DNA from: Trissonchulus latispiculum
Lineage: Eukaryota; Nematoda; Enoplea; Enoplida; Ironidae
Assembly: GCA_030248195.1 (NCBI GenBank)
Contig: JASAND010007604.1
Span: forward strand, 82,618 to 146,617
DNA: 64,000 bases
Direction: 5' to 3'
The position numbers were made by a program, and so were the translations under genes. The stretch's first letter is position 1. Each line of letters opens with the position of its first letter. The notes under the pieces are model-generated. The model was given only the letters and a program-made list of their open reading frames with translations. It did not search any database and was not told the origin of the DNA. Of this stretch, positions 10,206 to 20,395 are shown piece by piece.

Positions 10206-11666
10206 ATGTCTGTGCATATGCTGTGCCTTTATTCTCCTCTCTTAGAACAAGATTTTTTAGTGCTCCGGAAACAGCGGTCCTATGGACAGAAGGGTCTGGA
10301 AAAGGCATTACGCGAATTGTCGAGTTTGTCTGTTGTCAATAAGCCTGTTCCGGTTGTGGATCCTCCTTTCGACCCTACACAGATGATTTTTCTCAAGTTT
10401 GAGCCTAACAAGGGTAGAAGTAAGGGTGATAAAATCTCGGCACACCTTCGCCCAGACCTTTTGGTCTCTACTGCACAGAACCCGCGGATTCCTGGGGTTG
10501 AACTCCGGGATAAGGAAATTTTTGTCTCCGCGCCCCTCCGGGCAAATCCGCCGGTGTTAGGTAATAAGGCGGAAAAGGTTCCGGGAGCTGCGAAGCGTGC
10601 TAAGGAGGCACTGCAGGAGGAGCAGGATTTCCGGGCGGTTGAGGAGAACGAGGGCCCGGAGGAATTACCTGTGGACCATCAGCCGAGTCAGCTGAACTTG
10701 GCAAGTTTTCCAACTTCTCCTCCGGGGACTCCTCCTCACTCTCCACTCTCACCTATGGACACGTCTGTTGGGCGTTTGTTAATTGACGAACACCCGCGTG
10801 CTCGCTCTAGGTCTCCTCCACGGTCGGGTGCGGGCGCGGTCGGTTCTGGGCGGTTTCCTCATTCCAGGAATCGCTCCGTTCCTACACGCTCCGGTCTCAC
10901 CCTTCACATGGATGACCTGCTGAGCATGTATGCAGATACGCCTAAAAAGCCTACGGCTCCGGAGGCTGCTGAAGCTTCACGCAAATATTATGAGCGACTG
11001 GCCGCCCGGACTGCTGCTTCGGCCGCTGCTTCTGTTGCTTCGGCTGCTGCCGCTGCTTCTGTCGCGTCGGCTACTACTGCTGCTTCGCCGCTCCCGGAGC
11101 AGCCTGCTCCGAACCTGCTACCGCCGGCTTCAGTATCTATTCCGGTCAAGACCACCAAACTTCGCAAAACTGTGGTTCAGACTTCCACAGGGGAGGTTTC
11201 CATTGCGCAGCCTGTCCCATCCTCGTCAAGCATAAGTGCATCTAGCAGCCAGGAATCGCTCACTCACTGTCCGCCAGATGTCTCTGGACAGTCTGAGTCG
11301 TCTACCTTGGATTTTAATCTCCTTCCAGGTGGTGGCTATTATGTCGATCGTGGTCCCGGTACTCTTGGGGTCACGACCTCTAGTTTGTTTCCAACTTCTG
11401 CGCCACCTTTGACGACTTCTCTTCCGAGTTCTACTTCAGTCCGAGCGAAGCTTCCACCGCAGCAGCCTCCGGTTTCTCAAGCTTCGGTACGGATGGCTCC
11501 GGTGGTTCAGCCTCCACTATTTCCGGTGTCTACAGCTCAGGCTCCGGTTCTCCGGCTCCGACAGAAGGGGTTGACTCCCCCCTTCCGCTCGTTTCTACTT
11601 CTCTCCCACCTTTGCGCTTTTCGACTCCCCACCGTCCTCATCCAATTGGCCTTTCCCCGGCTTTAG
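10206..11666 (+). CDS. Third piece: Ser/Pro/Ala-rich protein D (486 aa)
   Basis: Starts at ATG 10206, in the same frame as the preceding piece and only 15 bases after its TAG. It holds basic and acidic segments, an arginine/serine/proline patch (RARSRSPPRSGAG), an Ala-rich tract near residues 260-290 and long Ser/Pro/Thr stretches, so it is mostly disordered. The last 30 residues become hydrophobic after a C6 run at 11577-11582, while the -1 frame there stays Ser/Pro-rich, which suggests that the native frame changes before the annotated stop. TAG 11664-11666 is followed two bases later by the ATG of the next piece, a termination-reinitiation arrangement. No family recognised. Confidence 0.5.
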   Translation: MSVHMLCLYSPLLEQDFLVLRKQRSYGQKGLEKALRELSSLSVVNKPVPVVDPPFDPTQMIFLKFEPNKGRSKGDKISAHLRPDLLVSTAQNPRIPGVELRDKEIFVSAPLRANPPVLGNKAEKVPGAAKRAKEALQEEQDFRAVEENEGPEELPVDHQPSQLNLASFPTSPPGTPPHSPLSPMDTSVGRLLIDEHPRARSRSPPRSGAGAVGSGRFPHSRNRSVPTRSGLTLHMDDLLSMYADTPKKPTAPEAAEASRKYYERLAARTAASAAASVASAAAAASVASATTAASPLPEQPAPNLLPPASVSIPVKTTKLRKTVVQTSTGEVSIAQPVPSSSSISASSSQESLTHCPPDVSGQSESSTLDFNLLPGGGYYVDRGPGTLGVTTSSLFPTSAPPLTTSLPSSTSVRAKLPPQQPPVSQASVRMAPVVQPPLFPVSTAQAPVLRLRQKGLTPPFRSFLLLSHLCAFRLPTVLIQLAFPRL

Positions 11667-11668
11667 AT

Positions 11669-12445
11669 ATGTCTATTACAGTTTCCGGGCTTGACGAAAC
11701 CCTTCGTCGCATGGCTCAAGATTCATTTTTTCAGCTTTTACCTAATATTAGTACGCCGCAACAGCTTTTTGCTTTAGAACAGTATGGGTTGACCCAACTT
11801 CCAATTTATAACAGACTAGGTATTCCCCCACCCTGGAAACCTTTGGCTTTTGTTCATGCTGTCCTTGACATTGATACCGCTCTCATGCCAAATTTATTCA
11901 AAATTTTTTACCCGGAACCCCCGGTTAACCCCCTATTGGATACGTCGGCCGGAGGTCTGTCGTCTTTGTTGAATTTAAATTTGTCTGGACTATCTGGTGG
12001 GTCGGACGCTGGGGCTCCGGGTTCGGGCCCTTTGCGGTCTACCCCCGGTTCCGAGCTCCCGTCTGCTCCAGTAGTGCAGGTTGTGGGTGTCTCGGATCAA
12101 CCTGGGCCATCCCACCGCGCAGATATTCCTGCGGTTTTGGATGTTCCTATGCAGGAGGAACCGGTGATTCAGCTACACGTGCCGCCTCCCCAGCCTCCGC
12201 CTCTTCAGGTTTCGCCATATGAGGTTTCACCGTTTGAGGGTCTTCCAGCGGATAGGCAGATTGTTTGGCCTGAGTCCCATTTCCTGTTTCCACGTAAGTT
12301 GGTTCTGGATTTGACAGGCCTGGTGACGGGTTCCCTTTCCTCTGAGACAGTCCCTACTGTTGTAGTCGACCAGCGCCCGCAGTACATTGTGGCACCGCTT
12401 AAGGGCCGTATAAGGCTACCAAAATCATTCGCGAACGAGGGTTAG
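11669..12445 (+). CDS. Fourth piece: protein E (258 aa)
   Basis: ATG at 11669, two bases after the stop of piece D. The frame is also open upstream to about 11384 and is Ser/Gly/Pro-rich there, so it may instead be entered by a -1 shift. The N-terminal 90 residues look folded (SGLDETLRRMAQDSFFQLL and onward), the remainder is Pro/Gly/Ser-rich, and the end regains hydrophobic character (RKLVLDLTGLVTG). It stops at TAG 12443-12445; the -1 frame is open from 12403 and continues the protein-like sequence. Unknown function. Confidence 0.5.
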   Translation: MSITVSGLDETLRRMAQDSFFQLLPNISTPQQLFALEQYGLTQLPIYNRLGIPPPWKPLAFVHAVLDIDTALMPNLFKIFYPEPPVNPLLDTSAGGLSSLLNLNLSGLSGGSDAGAPGSGPLRSTPGSELPSAPVVQVVGVSDQPGPSHRADIPAVLDVPMQEEPVIQLHVPPPQPPPLQVSPYEVSPFEGLPADRQIVWPESHFLFPRKLVLDLTGLVTGSLSSETVPTVVVDQRPQYIVAPLKGRIRLPKSFANEG

Positions 12446-12972
12446 CCACAATCCCTCCGGGATTAGAAAAGTTCAATGAGTGTCCTCCCAACTTTGCTGA
12501 TTCTGACAAGCAGTTGCCTTGTGGCACCCAGCCTTATACGGGGCCTCAGAGGGTTGACGAAGCTTTCTGGCCAGGTATTCATTACCTGATCCATCACTAC
12601 CCGCATATGGTTCCCTTCCGGATCCACTCGGAGCCCTATTGGCAGATAGCTCATCTCCCAGATCTTCAGTCCAAAATCGATGGGTCCTCCTTGAACCCAT
12701 ATTTCATCGCAATCTACAACTTCTGGGATGATGTTTTTCGTCGTAATGAAATTCCTTTTGCAGTGACTGACAATGTCTATGATAGCTTTTTGCAGTGCAT
12801 CAGGATCTTTTTCCGGGCGCAGTGGTGCATTTCGCCCCTACGGAGCACAAGTTCGTCACCTCAGACGGATCTCCGTATCCGACTCTGGACCGCTATCGTT
12901 GGACTGTTAAGTTGGACTTTCCTCCGATTTACCGTCGCGGTGTCCTGGAATTCGACTCCTTTCGCCTGGTAG
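12403..12972 (+). pseudogene. Fifth piece, entered by a -1 shift
   Basis: The frame has no suitable ATG near its start and is open from 12403, overlapping the end of piece E by 43 bases that include an AAAA run (12421-12424). Protein-like sequence rich in aromatic residues (WPGIHYLIHHYPH) continues to about 12808, where a T5 run (12808-12812) marks a further -1 switch; the rest of this frame to 12972 looks like non-native reading. Unrecognised domain, immediately upstream of the NADAR domain. Confidence 0.45.
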
Positions 12973-13349
12973 GGCAGGCTGCCAATTTGTGGGCTGCCAC
13001 TGCTGCTGCAGCGGCCAAAATTTTCCCGTTTATCAACATCTATCCTCTCTATTTCACGGCTCGTGGTCCGCCGTCTAAATATGTCAAATTTATTGCTAAG
13101 ATTACCAAAGACCTCGCTACTCTGGCGGAGGATACGGTCACCAAAGTTTGGGCTCATTCCCACAATCAGGCTCATAAAGCTGCTATGAATCGCCAGGTCA
13201 TCTGGTTCAAGGGTCCTGGTAATATGGCCTCCAACATGTGGATCGTCCAACCCGATCCCTTGTCAAATTCAAACGACCCCGTCTACATCCAGTGGGGGGA
13301 GGACGAATTCGGTACTTCTGAACAGTTGTACCATTGGCGCAAGTTTTAG
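12786..13349 (+). pseudogene. Sixth piece: unknown domain plus N-terminal part of NADAR domain
   Basis: Open from 12786 to TAG 13347-13349, with protein-like sequence from about 12813. After an unassigned ~140-residue region it enters a NADAR (YbiA/COG3236) domain near 13250: DPLSN matches the family's PLSN motif and TSEQLYHWRKF matches its EHYYQ-type helix. The TAG falls directly after KF, in the middle of the domain, and the domain continues in the same frame after it. This is therefore either stop-codon readthrough or a decayed gene. NADAR proteins are known N-glycosidases acting on riboflavin intermediates or on ADP-ribosylated guanine. Confidence 0.6.
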
Positions 13350-13844
13350 GACTTCTTTGGTCTCAAGGAACCGGCCCGGGTCGTGGCCTCCATGGAGTGC
13401 CCCTTCCAAGCCAAATATTTGGCTGAGGAATGTATGGCCAAATGGATTCCGAGAGAATCTGCCTTGCGTCAGATGTGGCACGCAAAAACGGGTCCGGGTT
13501 CCTTGATCCGAGCACTCATAATGCTTGACGTCATCCGGGCAAAAGCGGCCTCTTGTCCTCAGTTCCGCCGTTGGTTACATGACACCGGCGTAGCCTATTT
13601 GGTCGAAGCGGTGCCTGGTGACTCCTATTGGAGTTGTGGCTATGATGCCTTGGAGCTACAGGCTATGCCACCGGCCCGCCGCCGTGAAGTCCTTACTGCC
13701 GACAATCCTAAAGGGCAGAATTGGATGGGTAAAATCTGCATGATCGTCCGGCGGGAACTTTTCCCACAGCTCCCTCATGAGTTGTCGGTCCGCGAGGCTG
13801 AGCAGAACCTCCGGGAGGCTATCAGGTATCCTGCTCCTGTGTAA
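13350..13844 (+). CDS. Main body of the NADAR (YbiA-like) domain
   Basis: Continues in frame after the TAG at 13347-13349 to a TAA at 13842-13844; the first ATG is at 13390. Recognisable family features in order: FFG just after the stop, the W...R...M helix (RESALRQMW), LHDTGVAYLVEAVPGDSYW matching the family's LL.TG..LVE...D..WG.G, and NWMGKICMIVRREL matching the closing N.LG.LLM.VR..L. Family members cleave N-glycosidic bonds in riboflavin biosynthesis intermediates, and some remove ADP-ribose from guanine in DNA (DarT-NADAR systems). As part of an invertebrate element its role is inferred only: defence against DNA ADP-ribosylation or nucleotide clean-up are possible. Confidence 0.7.
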   Translation, partial: DFFGLKEPARVVASMECPFQAKYLAEECMAKWIPRESALRQMWHAKTGPGSLIRALIMLDVIRAKAASCPQFRRWLHDTGVAYLVEAVPGDSYWSCGYDALELQAMPPARRREVLTADNPKGQNWMGKICMIVRRELFPQLPHELSVREAEQNLREAIRYPAPV

Positions 13845-16500
13845 TTATTTTTGTGTATTTTGTGTATTGTGTGGCGGGGTGGGATATTCGCATGGCTCGT
13901 ACTTGTTGTTGTTGTTTTGTTTTGGGGGGGGGGGGTTGTTCTTTGTCATCTATGTGACTTAACATTTATTTTCTGAAACAAATTTGATTATTTCCTTTCA
14001 AAGATGACTTTCTTGCTTTTGAAGAAAATATTCTCTTACTTGAATTTTCATGTTTTCAACGTTTTAATAAAAAGTGAAGTCTTCTTTTCAAAGCGATTTA
14101 AATTTTGCTAATTCTTACACATATTTTATTTTTATTTTTTTGCGTTCGACTTCTTCTGATATTTTATCAAAATTTTACTTTAACGTTTTATCTGCAATAG
14201 TACTGGGGTTGTTCTACCGTCCCGTATCTCGGCGGGTCCGTGGTTGCTCGTCGCCTGTGTCTGGGCCGTTGTCCGCGCAAGGGTGGGCGGTCAACCACGG
14301 ACCGGCATCTTAGATCCCGTAGTTTATCTTTTTCGCTTTCTTTGATTTCGGCGCAGTCTGCGGTCGCTGGTTGTCTGGATACTCTCCAGGCTGCAGTAGC
14401 CGTAGGCTCGCGCCTCCTCTCTCCTAAATTAATCGGGACTTTATGGTGTACTGTATGGCCTACGTGCCTTATGTTGTGACTGTGGCCATTGTGCCTTATA
14501 TTATAATGCTATTTTTGCTATTTTGTTTATTGTAGGCCCTTGTGCCGTATGTTAATCCCCATATAATATGTCATATTTACTCCTTTTTTGTTTGTTTGTC
14601 TTTGTTTACTATAACATACTTCCCCTTCCCTCCCCCAGTCCCCTTTCTGCGGCGAGTTCCCCTTTCTGCTAATGTGTCTGTTGTGTAAAGTGTTTTTCCC
14701 TTAGGCGAGCTGTTTTGTGCCTACTGTTGGAGAGGCCCGGGTGCTTGGTGTGGGCCTGGTTCTGCCTTTTGACCGGTGTATGGGGTTGGTCCGGAGCGGC
14801 TTGCGCCGAGGGGCGCCCGCTCTCCTCCCGGAGGTTGGTCCGAAGTCCGGTTGATGGAATTCCCGGAGGGTTTCTCGGCAGCCTCTTTTGCTTCATGCTA
14901 TATGAACTTTGATCTGCTTTGCCATCAATCATCAGTACATATTTTTATGACAATCAAGTGTGTGATATATGTTATCTTCCGGTTATGTCCCCTACTCGTC
15001 CGCTCCCCCTCCCCCTTTTCCCATTTTTTCTAATCGTGTTGTGTGTTTTTCATTCCATTTCTACGCTTTATTGTTGTCTGATAGCTTTAACAGGTTGGGG
15101 GGGAATACATTTGGGTTTATACTTTATGGGGTTTTCCCTTGATTTTTCCCTTTTAAATTCTTTTGATCTTTCCCAATTTTCTATCTTTTTCTGCAGTTTT
15201 CTTCTAGATTTTTCCTTTCGGGTGCCCCCTAGTTCGGCTAGTCCGTCCTATATGATGTAGTATGTTACTCTCCTTTTCTAACTGTTTTGTTTTGTTTTAC
15301 TACTGTTCGTGTACCGCGGGTTACTATGCATAATTTTGTTACTGCCATTTTTGCCTTATATTTTTGCCATTTTTGTCGGTGCAGCTAAATTTCTATGTGT
15401 GCTTTATTTCTATGCAGCTTTATATTGGCATTTAATCAGATTCGTGCGTATTATGCTTACTCCGGGGGAGGCTTCCTTGGACTGGGTACGTGCATGTTTT
15501 CGTTCTTTTCGCGCAATTTCTCATAAATTTCTATAAATTTTCCTCCGGTGTAGCCTCTCCCGGAGCACATATATATACCATATTTTTCATATATAGCTGG
15601 GGTTCAAAATTCTATTTTGTTTAGTCATTCATAGTATATTTCCTACTGTATAGTTGTTTAGTTTCTATTATGTATAGTTTTGAATTAGTACTCCTGTAGT
15701 GTGATGTTTTGAATAGAGTTTCCCCATATCTCTTTAAAATCTTTCGGGTTACTCTCCCTTTTGAGACCTGCGCTCCCGTCGCGGCTGCAGGGTTATTTGT
15801 CTTTTGTGTTGAGTCTATGTACTCTAGTGTTTGTGTGTTGTCCGGCACGTGCCGAAGTAGCTTTACCCGTGTCTCGAAAACGCCAGGGGCTCGAGTGAGA
15901 TACAATTTTAATTCTTTCTGCTTACTAAAACGACGTTTTACCTCTACTAGTAGCTAAGTTACGTAGGCTAACCCTCATTTTTATGGCTACTAATTTTGCC
16001 TGGAGGCCGCGGCGAGGGCGCGCGTTTCAAAAGAGGGGGTAATCTGTGAACTATTTTCGGATACTTTTCTTGATTTTTACTTAAAATTATCCAAAACGTA
16101 GTGTTATCTTTATGAACGATAAATGAAAAATTGTACTTCTGTGTAGGAAGCTCGGTTCCTTAGCTAATTCTAGTCCGCCATTGAAATTGAGCGCTTGCGC
16201 ACTCAGTCTTGGGAATTTTTGTCTAGCGGTTGGTCGGGTGGTGTAATTGCCGTCTCCCACTGTTGGGTTAACTTCGGGTTAGTTTTTGCTCTCTTTGGTT
16301 GGGAAATTCTGTTACTTCCCCCATTTTGGGTTAGTTGATTATTTTGTGGTATTCGTGTATAATTTCGTGAAATTTTCTATTTCTTTTGAGTTTTGTGAGC
16401 TGTATGTTCTTGCATTTCTTGGAACTGAATATTATTTTGTCTTTTTGTCAAATTTATAACTTTGTCTTAAAAACCAGTAGACTCACGGTACCGAATTTGG
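13845..16500 (+). other. Structured, pyrimidine-rich 3' region of the NADAR element
   Basis: No coding region is recognised. The + strand is C/T-rich with G-rich islands. Strong inverted repeats are present: GGTCCGTGGTTG with its complement (about 14238-14249 and 14292-14303) and CTCCGGGGGAGGCT with a near-perfect complement (about 15461-15474 and 15552-15565). Three short units of the form GGCC-N5-GCC lie at about 14458-14545. CGGCACGTGCCG (near 15845) is a perfect palindrome. The downstream limit is uncertain; 16500 is simply where this texture ends. Confidence 0.4.
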
Positions 16501-16637
16501 ACTGCCGGCGCCTGCTGTAGTTGTTTAGGGAGTAAGCGAGTTAGGGACGAGGTTGGACATGCGCACACTCACGAACTTAGCAACTCTTCCTTTAATTTAA
16601 ATTGACTCTTTTACTGAGGCAAACAAATATCTTTACA

Positions 16638-16800
16638 CTGGTGTGGGGACCTAAATAGACAGAGTACAATATGACCTTGAATTGACCTTCTCTATTGTTA
16701 AGTGAGTCCAACTTAACTGAGCTAGGAGCCACTTAACGTTGGACGCAGTGTCATTAAGGATTAAATTTTGTTGGGTCCCCACGAGAGGCACAGAAGCCGA
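16638..16800 (+). mobile_element. Half-copy of the 26.2-kb palindromic MITE family
   Basis: The segment from GGGGACCTAAATAG to GAGAGGCACAGAAGCC matches the right arm of the element at 26221-26967 (GGGGACCTAAATAGG ... GAGAGGCACAGAAACC) over about 160 bases, and its left arm in reverse. No facing arm is seen here, so it is a solo arm or truncated copy. Confidence 0.6.
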
Positions 16801-17352
16801 AAGAGTTGATATCTACTAAACTTTTTAGTAGTTAGTACCGGAATTCTTCCGGCATAACGTAAGTTTCAGAATTTAACAAATTTCTGCGTTATCTTGCGGT
16901 CTCAAGTTACAGGACACGATGCAGTGACGGACGATTACATAAGTTTTAAACCTTCTTGTGGGGACCTTGTGGTTGTGAGCACCAAATTTTTACCTAAGTA
17001 ACAACATCATTAATTATGTTACGAAATCTTTGCTTTGCATTACACAAGATAAACGAGTAGCCTTACACCGATACCGGATTTTGGTTGTCACAGTGCACGC
17101 ACTTGTCAGGATCTCATGATATATTGCTGTCATAAAAACATAACCTGAAACAATAATGTTAAATTTTAAACGAGTTGGCAACTTATAATGCAGATTTGTC
17201 CGATATAAAAGTTGCGTAACCATATGAAGAACAATTCGCGTTTAAAACCACTTAGTGGACAAAAACTCCAGCTGACGTTTCATGCTGTCTAGGATTTTGA
17301 TAATTCTTTTTGTCGTTGCCATATTTTTAAAAAAAAGTCTTGAGATTTTGCT

Positions 17353-17360
17353 TATATAAG
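17353..17360 (+). promoter_or_regulatory. TATA box of secreted-protein gene 1
   Basis: TATATAAG lies 54 bases upstream of the ATG at 17414, the spacing expected for a short 5' untranslated region. No comparable box was found ahead of the paralogue at 28395. Confidence 0.5.
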
Positions 17361-17413
17361 GACAAACTTTCACAAAGAAATAATGTTAGGCCTGGACCTA
17401 CGTCATAGAATTT

Positions 17414-18912
17414 ATGATGATCAGTTTTGCAGTTGCTATATTCGCCGTTGCCGTGGAAAATACCATAGGTAAGTGAAAGAAGCCCGGTCTACTTGCATAA
17501 AGGTGCATTCATAGTCACGACGATCATAGATGGGCAGATGCGATGGTGGCCTATACAGCCAACGAAAATTTTGCGCGGGGGTCAAAAAAATTCCAATTAG
17601 ACTTGTTTATTGTAATTTAGCATGCATAAACTTTTTCCAACTTTGCCAAGCGATCACTTTAGCTAGAAAGCAGCAATCGGAGCAACTAAAAAAGCTCTCG
17701 GGGTGTTTTGTGCACATCTGTTAAAGGGCAATCCTCCAGGGTGTATATTAAATGCTCCATTATCCCTGGAAAAATTCGGTCGCATTTTTACAAAAACTAC
17801 ATTTTCAATCATAACAGACATAGAAATACCTGTTGGATAACGACCACGCCTCGGTTAGCTGGCCTCTATGTGTCCTTCAAATCGACACCTTTAGTTTAAT
17901 TTTACGGCGTGTGTAGTAGCTCGAGACGTAATGGACTATTTTACTTATTATTAATGATTGAATGATTGTTTTTACAAAAGTGACAAGTTTTGACGCGAGA
18001 ATATGAAAGTTGGCTTAGCTCACAATAGAGAAAAGTTAGAAAATTGCTTCAAAAAGCATAATGATTATTGAAGTCTTTTGAATGAGTATAGTTTTAACTA
18101 TGCACCTGCTGCTAGCAAGCTGTCAGAAATCCATACTATGTATAGGTATGTTTTCATAACTGCAAGGCTTAAAAGGCGAAAGTAGTGAAGCTTTACAGTA
18201 TTATTTAATCGTAATCAGACAATACTGTTCTTTAGGGTTCCGTCCTCCTGGTGGCATTGGAACTCGTGGCCGCGAGATTGTTCCCGGTCTCAAGGTACCT
18301 GGAAACGAACCAACAAAAGGTCGGCCTCAATTTCTTCCCGGATTTCAGATGGTCAATCACGATAGTGGATTTGACAATAACGAAAGTCCCTTTTATCCCG
18401 TTGATTCAAATGTTGGATTGGACTACCGTCGAGACCCGGGTGACGCTGTTGCCTTTCATATCGCCGGTCAACCTGTAAATCCCCTTGATATCGATATGGC
18501 TTCATTGTACCCCGCCGTGGCCCAGCACGGATCACTTCCCAAATTTGCGGATAATCCCCTTATTGGACCTCTAGATCCTTTTGCCCCGCATTTGGCGTTT
18601 GGCGCGGAAAAGGAAGCTATTGATGATTATCTTAATGGTTTCTTGAAGTTTCCAAGCTTCAGAACTGGCAACATGTTCGATATGGATGGTGAATTGGGAG
18701 GTGTGTTCAGTGGTAAAATGAACTTTCCTGTTGTTCGGCATGGTGTTAAGGTTCCCGGAAGTGTTTTATGGGATAAATCAAGCGACGACCGACAAATCTC
18801 CTATGCCCAGAACATTCATAACACTAATCCTCTTGATATACCATTTGATGCTTATTATCCTTACCTCATATCACTTGACCAACAACGACTGCAACAACAG
18901 CAACAACAATAA
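17414..18912 (+). CDS. Secreted cysteine-free protein, paralogue 1 (two exons)
   Basis: Exon 1 is 17414-17468 and exon 2 is 18236-18912; the intron has GTAAGT/AG ends and interrupts a glycine codon (phase 1). The product is about 243 residues. Exon 1 encodes a short hydrophobic leader (MMISFAVAIFAVAVENT), best read as a signal peptide. The mature part has no cysteine. It shares blocks with the gene at 28395-30200: GRPQFLPG, SPFYP, FHIAGQPVNPLDIDMASLYP, DNPLIGPLDPFAPHLAFG, YLNGFLKFPS, RHGVKVP and QNIHNTNPL, and ends in a polyglutamine tail. No known family recognised; the strict conservation of Pro, Gly and aromatic positions suggests a secreted matrix or cuticle-like role, which is a guess. 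A repeat fragment (17626-17692) lies in the intron. Confidence 0.75.
17626..17692 (+). repeat. Repeat fragment shared with 48665-48731
   Basis: About 65 bases are similar at the two sites, ending in AGCAATCGGAGCAACTAAAA here and AACAGTCGGAACAATTAAAA there. In one frame both read KQQSEQLK. It may be a fragment of an LTR or other retroelement; it lies in the intron of secreted-protein gene 1. Confidence 0.45.
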
Positions 18913-18922
18913 CAAAGACTTC

Positions 18923-18928
18923 AATAAA
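18923..18928 (+). terminator. Polyadenylation signal of secreted-protein gene 1
   Basis: AATAAA begins 11 bases after the stop codon of the paralogue 1 gene. The other copy has the same signal just after its stop, so a very short 3' untranslated region appears to be a shared trait. Confidence 0.55.
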
Positions 18929-19232
18929 GCAAACTCCTATCAAATGATGCAATATATATATGCTCTCAATTGTATATAGTATAGAGTAAATAATGAACGT
19001 GTATAAGTTAGCAATCTTTTGATGCAATTTGTTAGAGATATTGAATGTGGACACAAACAGGACAATTCGATTTACTAGCCGCAGCGTATCACAAGTTACT
19101 AACGATTCATTAAGTATAGTACAGAATCTCACTTTTGCTCTATTATTACTTTTTCTAATACTCCCACTTAGTTAGTAGAGCAAAAACTGTGAAATGGCAA
19201 AGCAGCGAAGCCTTAAAATATTAGTTTTATCA

Positions 19233-19274
19233 AGAGTACATAATAACAATAGTTATTATGTATACTCTTGGTTT
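19233..19274. repeat. Hairpin-forming inverted repeat
   Basis: CAAGAGTACATAATAAC faces a near-perfect complement (TTATTATGTATACTCTTG) with a short loop. A related single arm occurs near 37305-37330. Probably the tip of an old palindromic element. Confidence 0.45.
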
Positions 19275-19689
19275 TATAGAGCATGTCTCTTTGCCTTTAA
19301 CTGGCTTCACACATAATGAACGTGTATACGTTAGCAATATTTTGGCGCAATTAATAGTTTTTAGCCAGCCATGCAGACACGTTTAACGTTGACATAGTAA
19401 AAATCATAATGCCATACTAATCATAATCAAAAATAAATCATAAAAATAGCGTCTGTCATAATGTTGTCATTACAAAGTAGCGAGTAGCAGCTACTTTATT
19501 GTACTGTGAACACGTGAATTTCCGAAGTATCAGCGCATAACACAAAGTTGAACTTAAAAAGGAGTGATAAGTCACATATTGCTAGACTTGGCTCAAGCCT
19601 ATCTATGACTCGATTTGAAGGAATAAAGTAAGATGTTGTCTTGATTGAACAAACAGACATGAAGTAAAATGCAAATAGCATGACACATG

Positions 19690-20250
19690 GGAAATGTCTA
19701 CACAGGTGCTGGGCATCAGGCTAAGAACGATTTACCCTCGCGCAGTGCCCCGTCTGGCTATGAATCTTTTTAAACACATTAGGTATGACTCCGCTGTCAG
19801 ATCTGATACTGCTTCCAAATGAATTGCTCGTGCTCGTCCAAATCAACTTTTTATTCTTCTTTTTTGGCCTACGGTCCAGATGTTTTCTCTTTCTCTAAAG
19901 GGGCAGCTCATGTAGACCCCTCAGTTCGATGAGGATCTTGAGATTTGTCCCAAATTTAATAATTAGTAGATGTTTAACCGAATCCCTTGAAACATAGCGG
20001 CTGGCTACTGGCTTACCCCCATAGGTTTCTTTTATGCAATCAAGCTACTGCCTTTTTGGCCATATTTCAGTAGGGTCCTCGTGGCCAATATTTCTGGGGT
20101 TTGTGTGTAGCATATGAATTTTGGACCCACCCCTGAGTTTAAGATAGAGGATAACAACTAGGTGTTGCCGGCCATATATTCAAAATCACTGTTTTTATAA
20201 TTGCGTTTATTTCAGCTTTAGGTCGGCGTTATTATATTATTACGCATAAA
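19690..20250 (+). repeat. Partial copy of the hairpin-dense family found at 42-48 kb
   Basis: It includes a 52-base composite hairpin at 19900-19951 that matches 44346-44398, a GGCC-N4-GGTCC unit just upstream, a segment with GAATTTTGG and GGACCCACCCCTGAG as in the 44.6-kb region, and AACTAGGTGTTGCCGGCC at about 20157-20174, matching 44704-44721. The order is the same and the spacing shorter. Outer limits are estimates. Confidence 0.6.
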
Positions 20251-20395
20251 ATTCAGACTGTTTTAAATATTATATAATGATTTAGCCTTAAAAAACGAAT
20301 AGCGAAGAAAAGAAAGCAGATTGAGCTGAATTAATTTGAACTTAAATTTATTGGTATAAATTTAAACGCTCATCTGCTGGCAACTCCCCATCTAA

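Noticed and set aside
12861..13250. 129-codon frame on the - strand
   Set aside because: Shadow of the coding tract leading into the NADAR domain.
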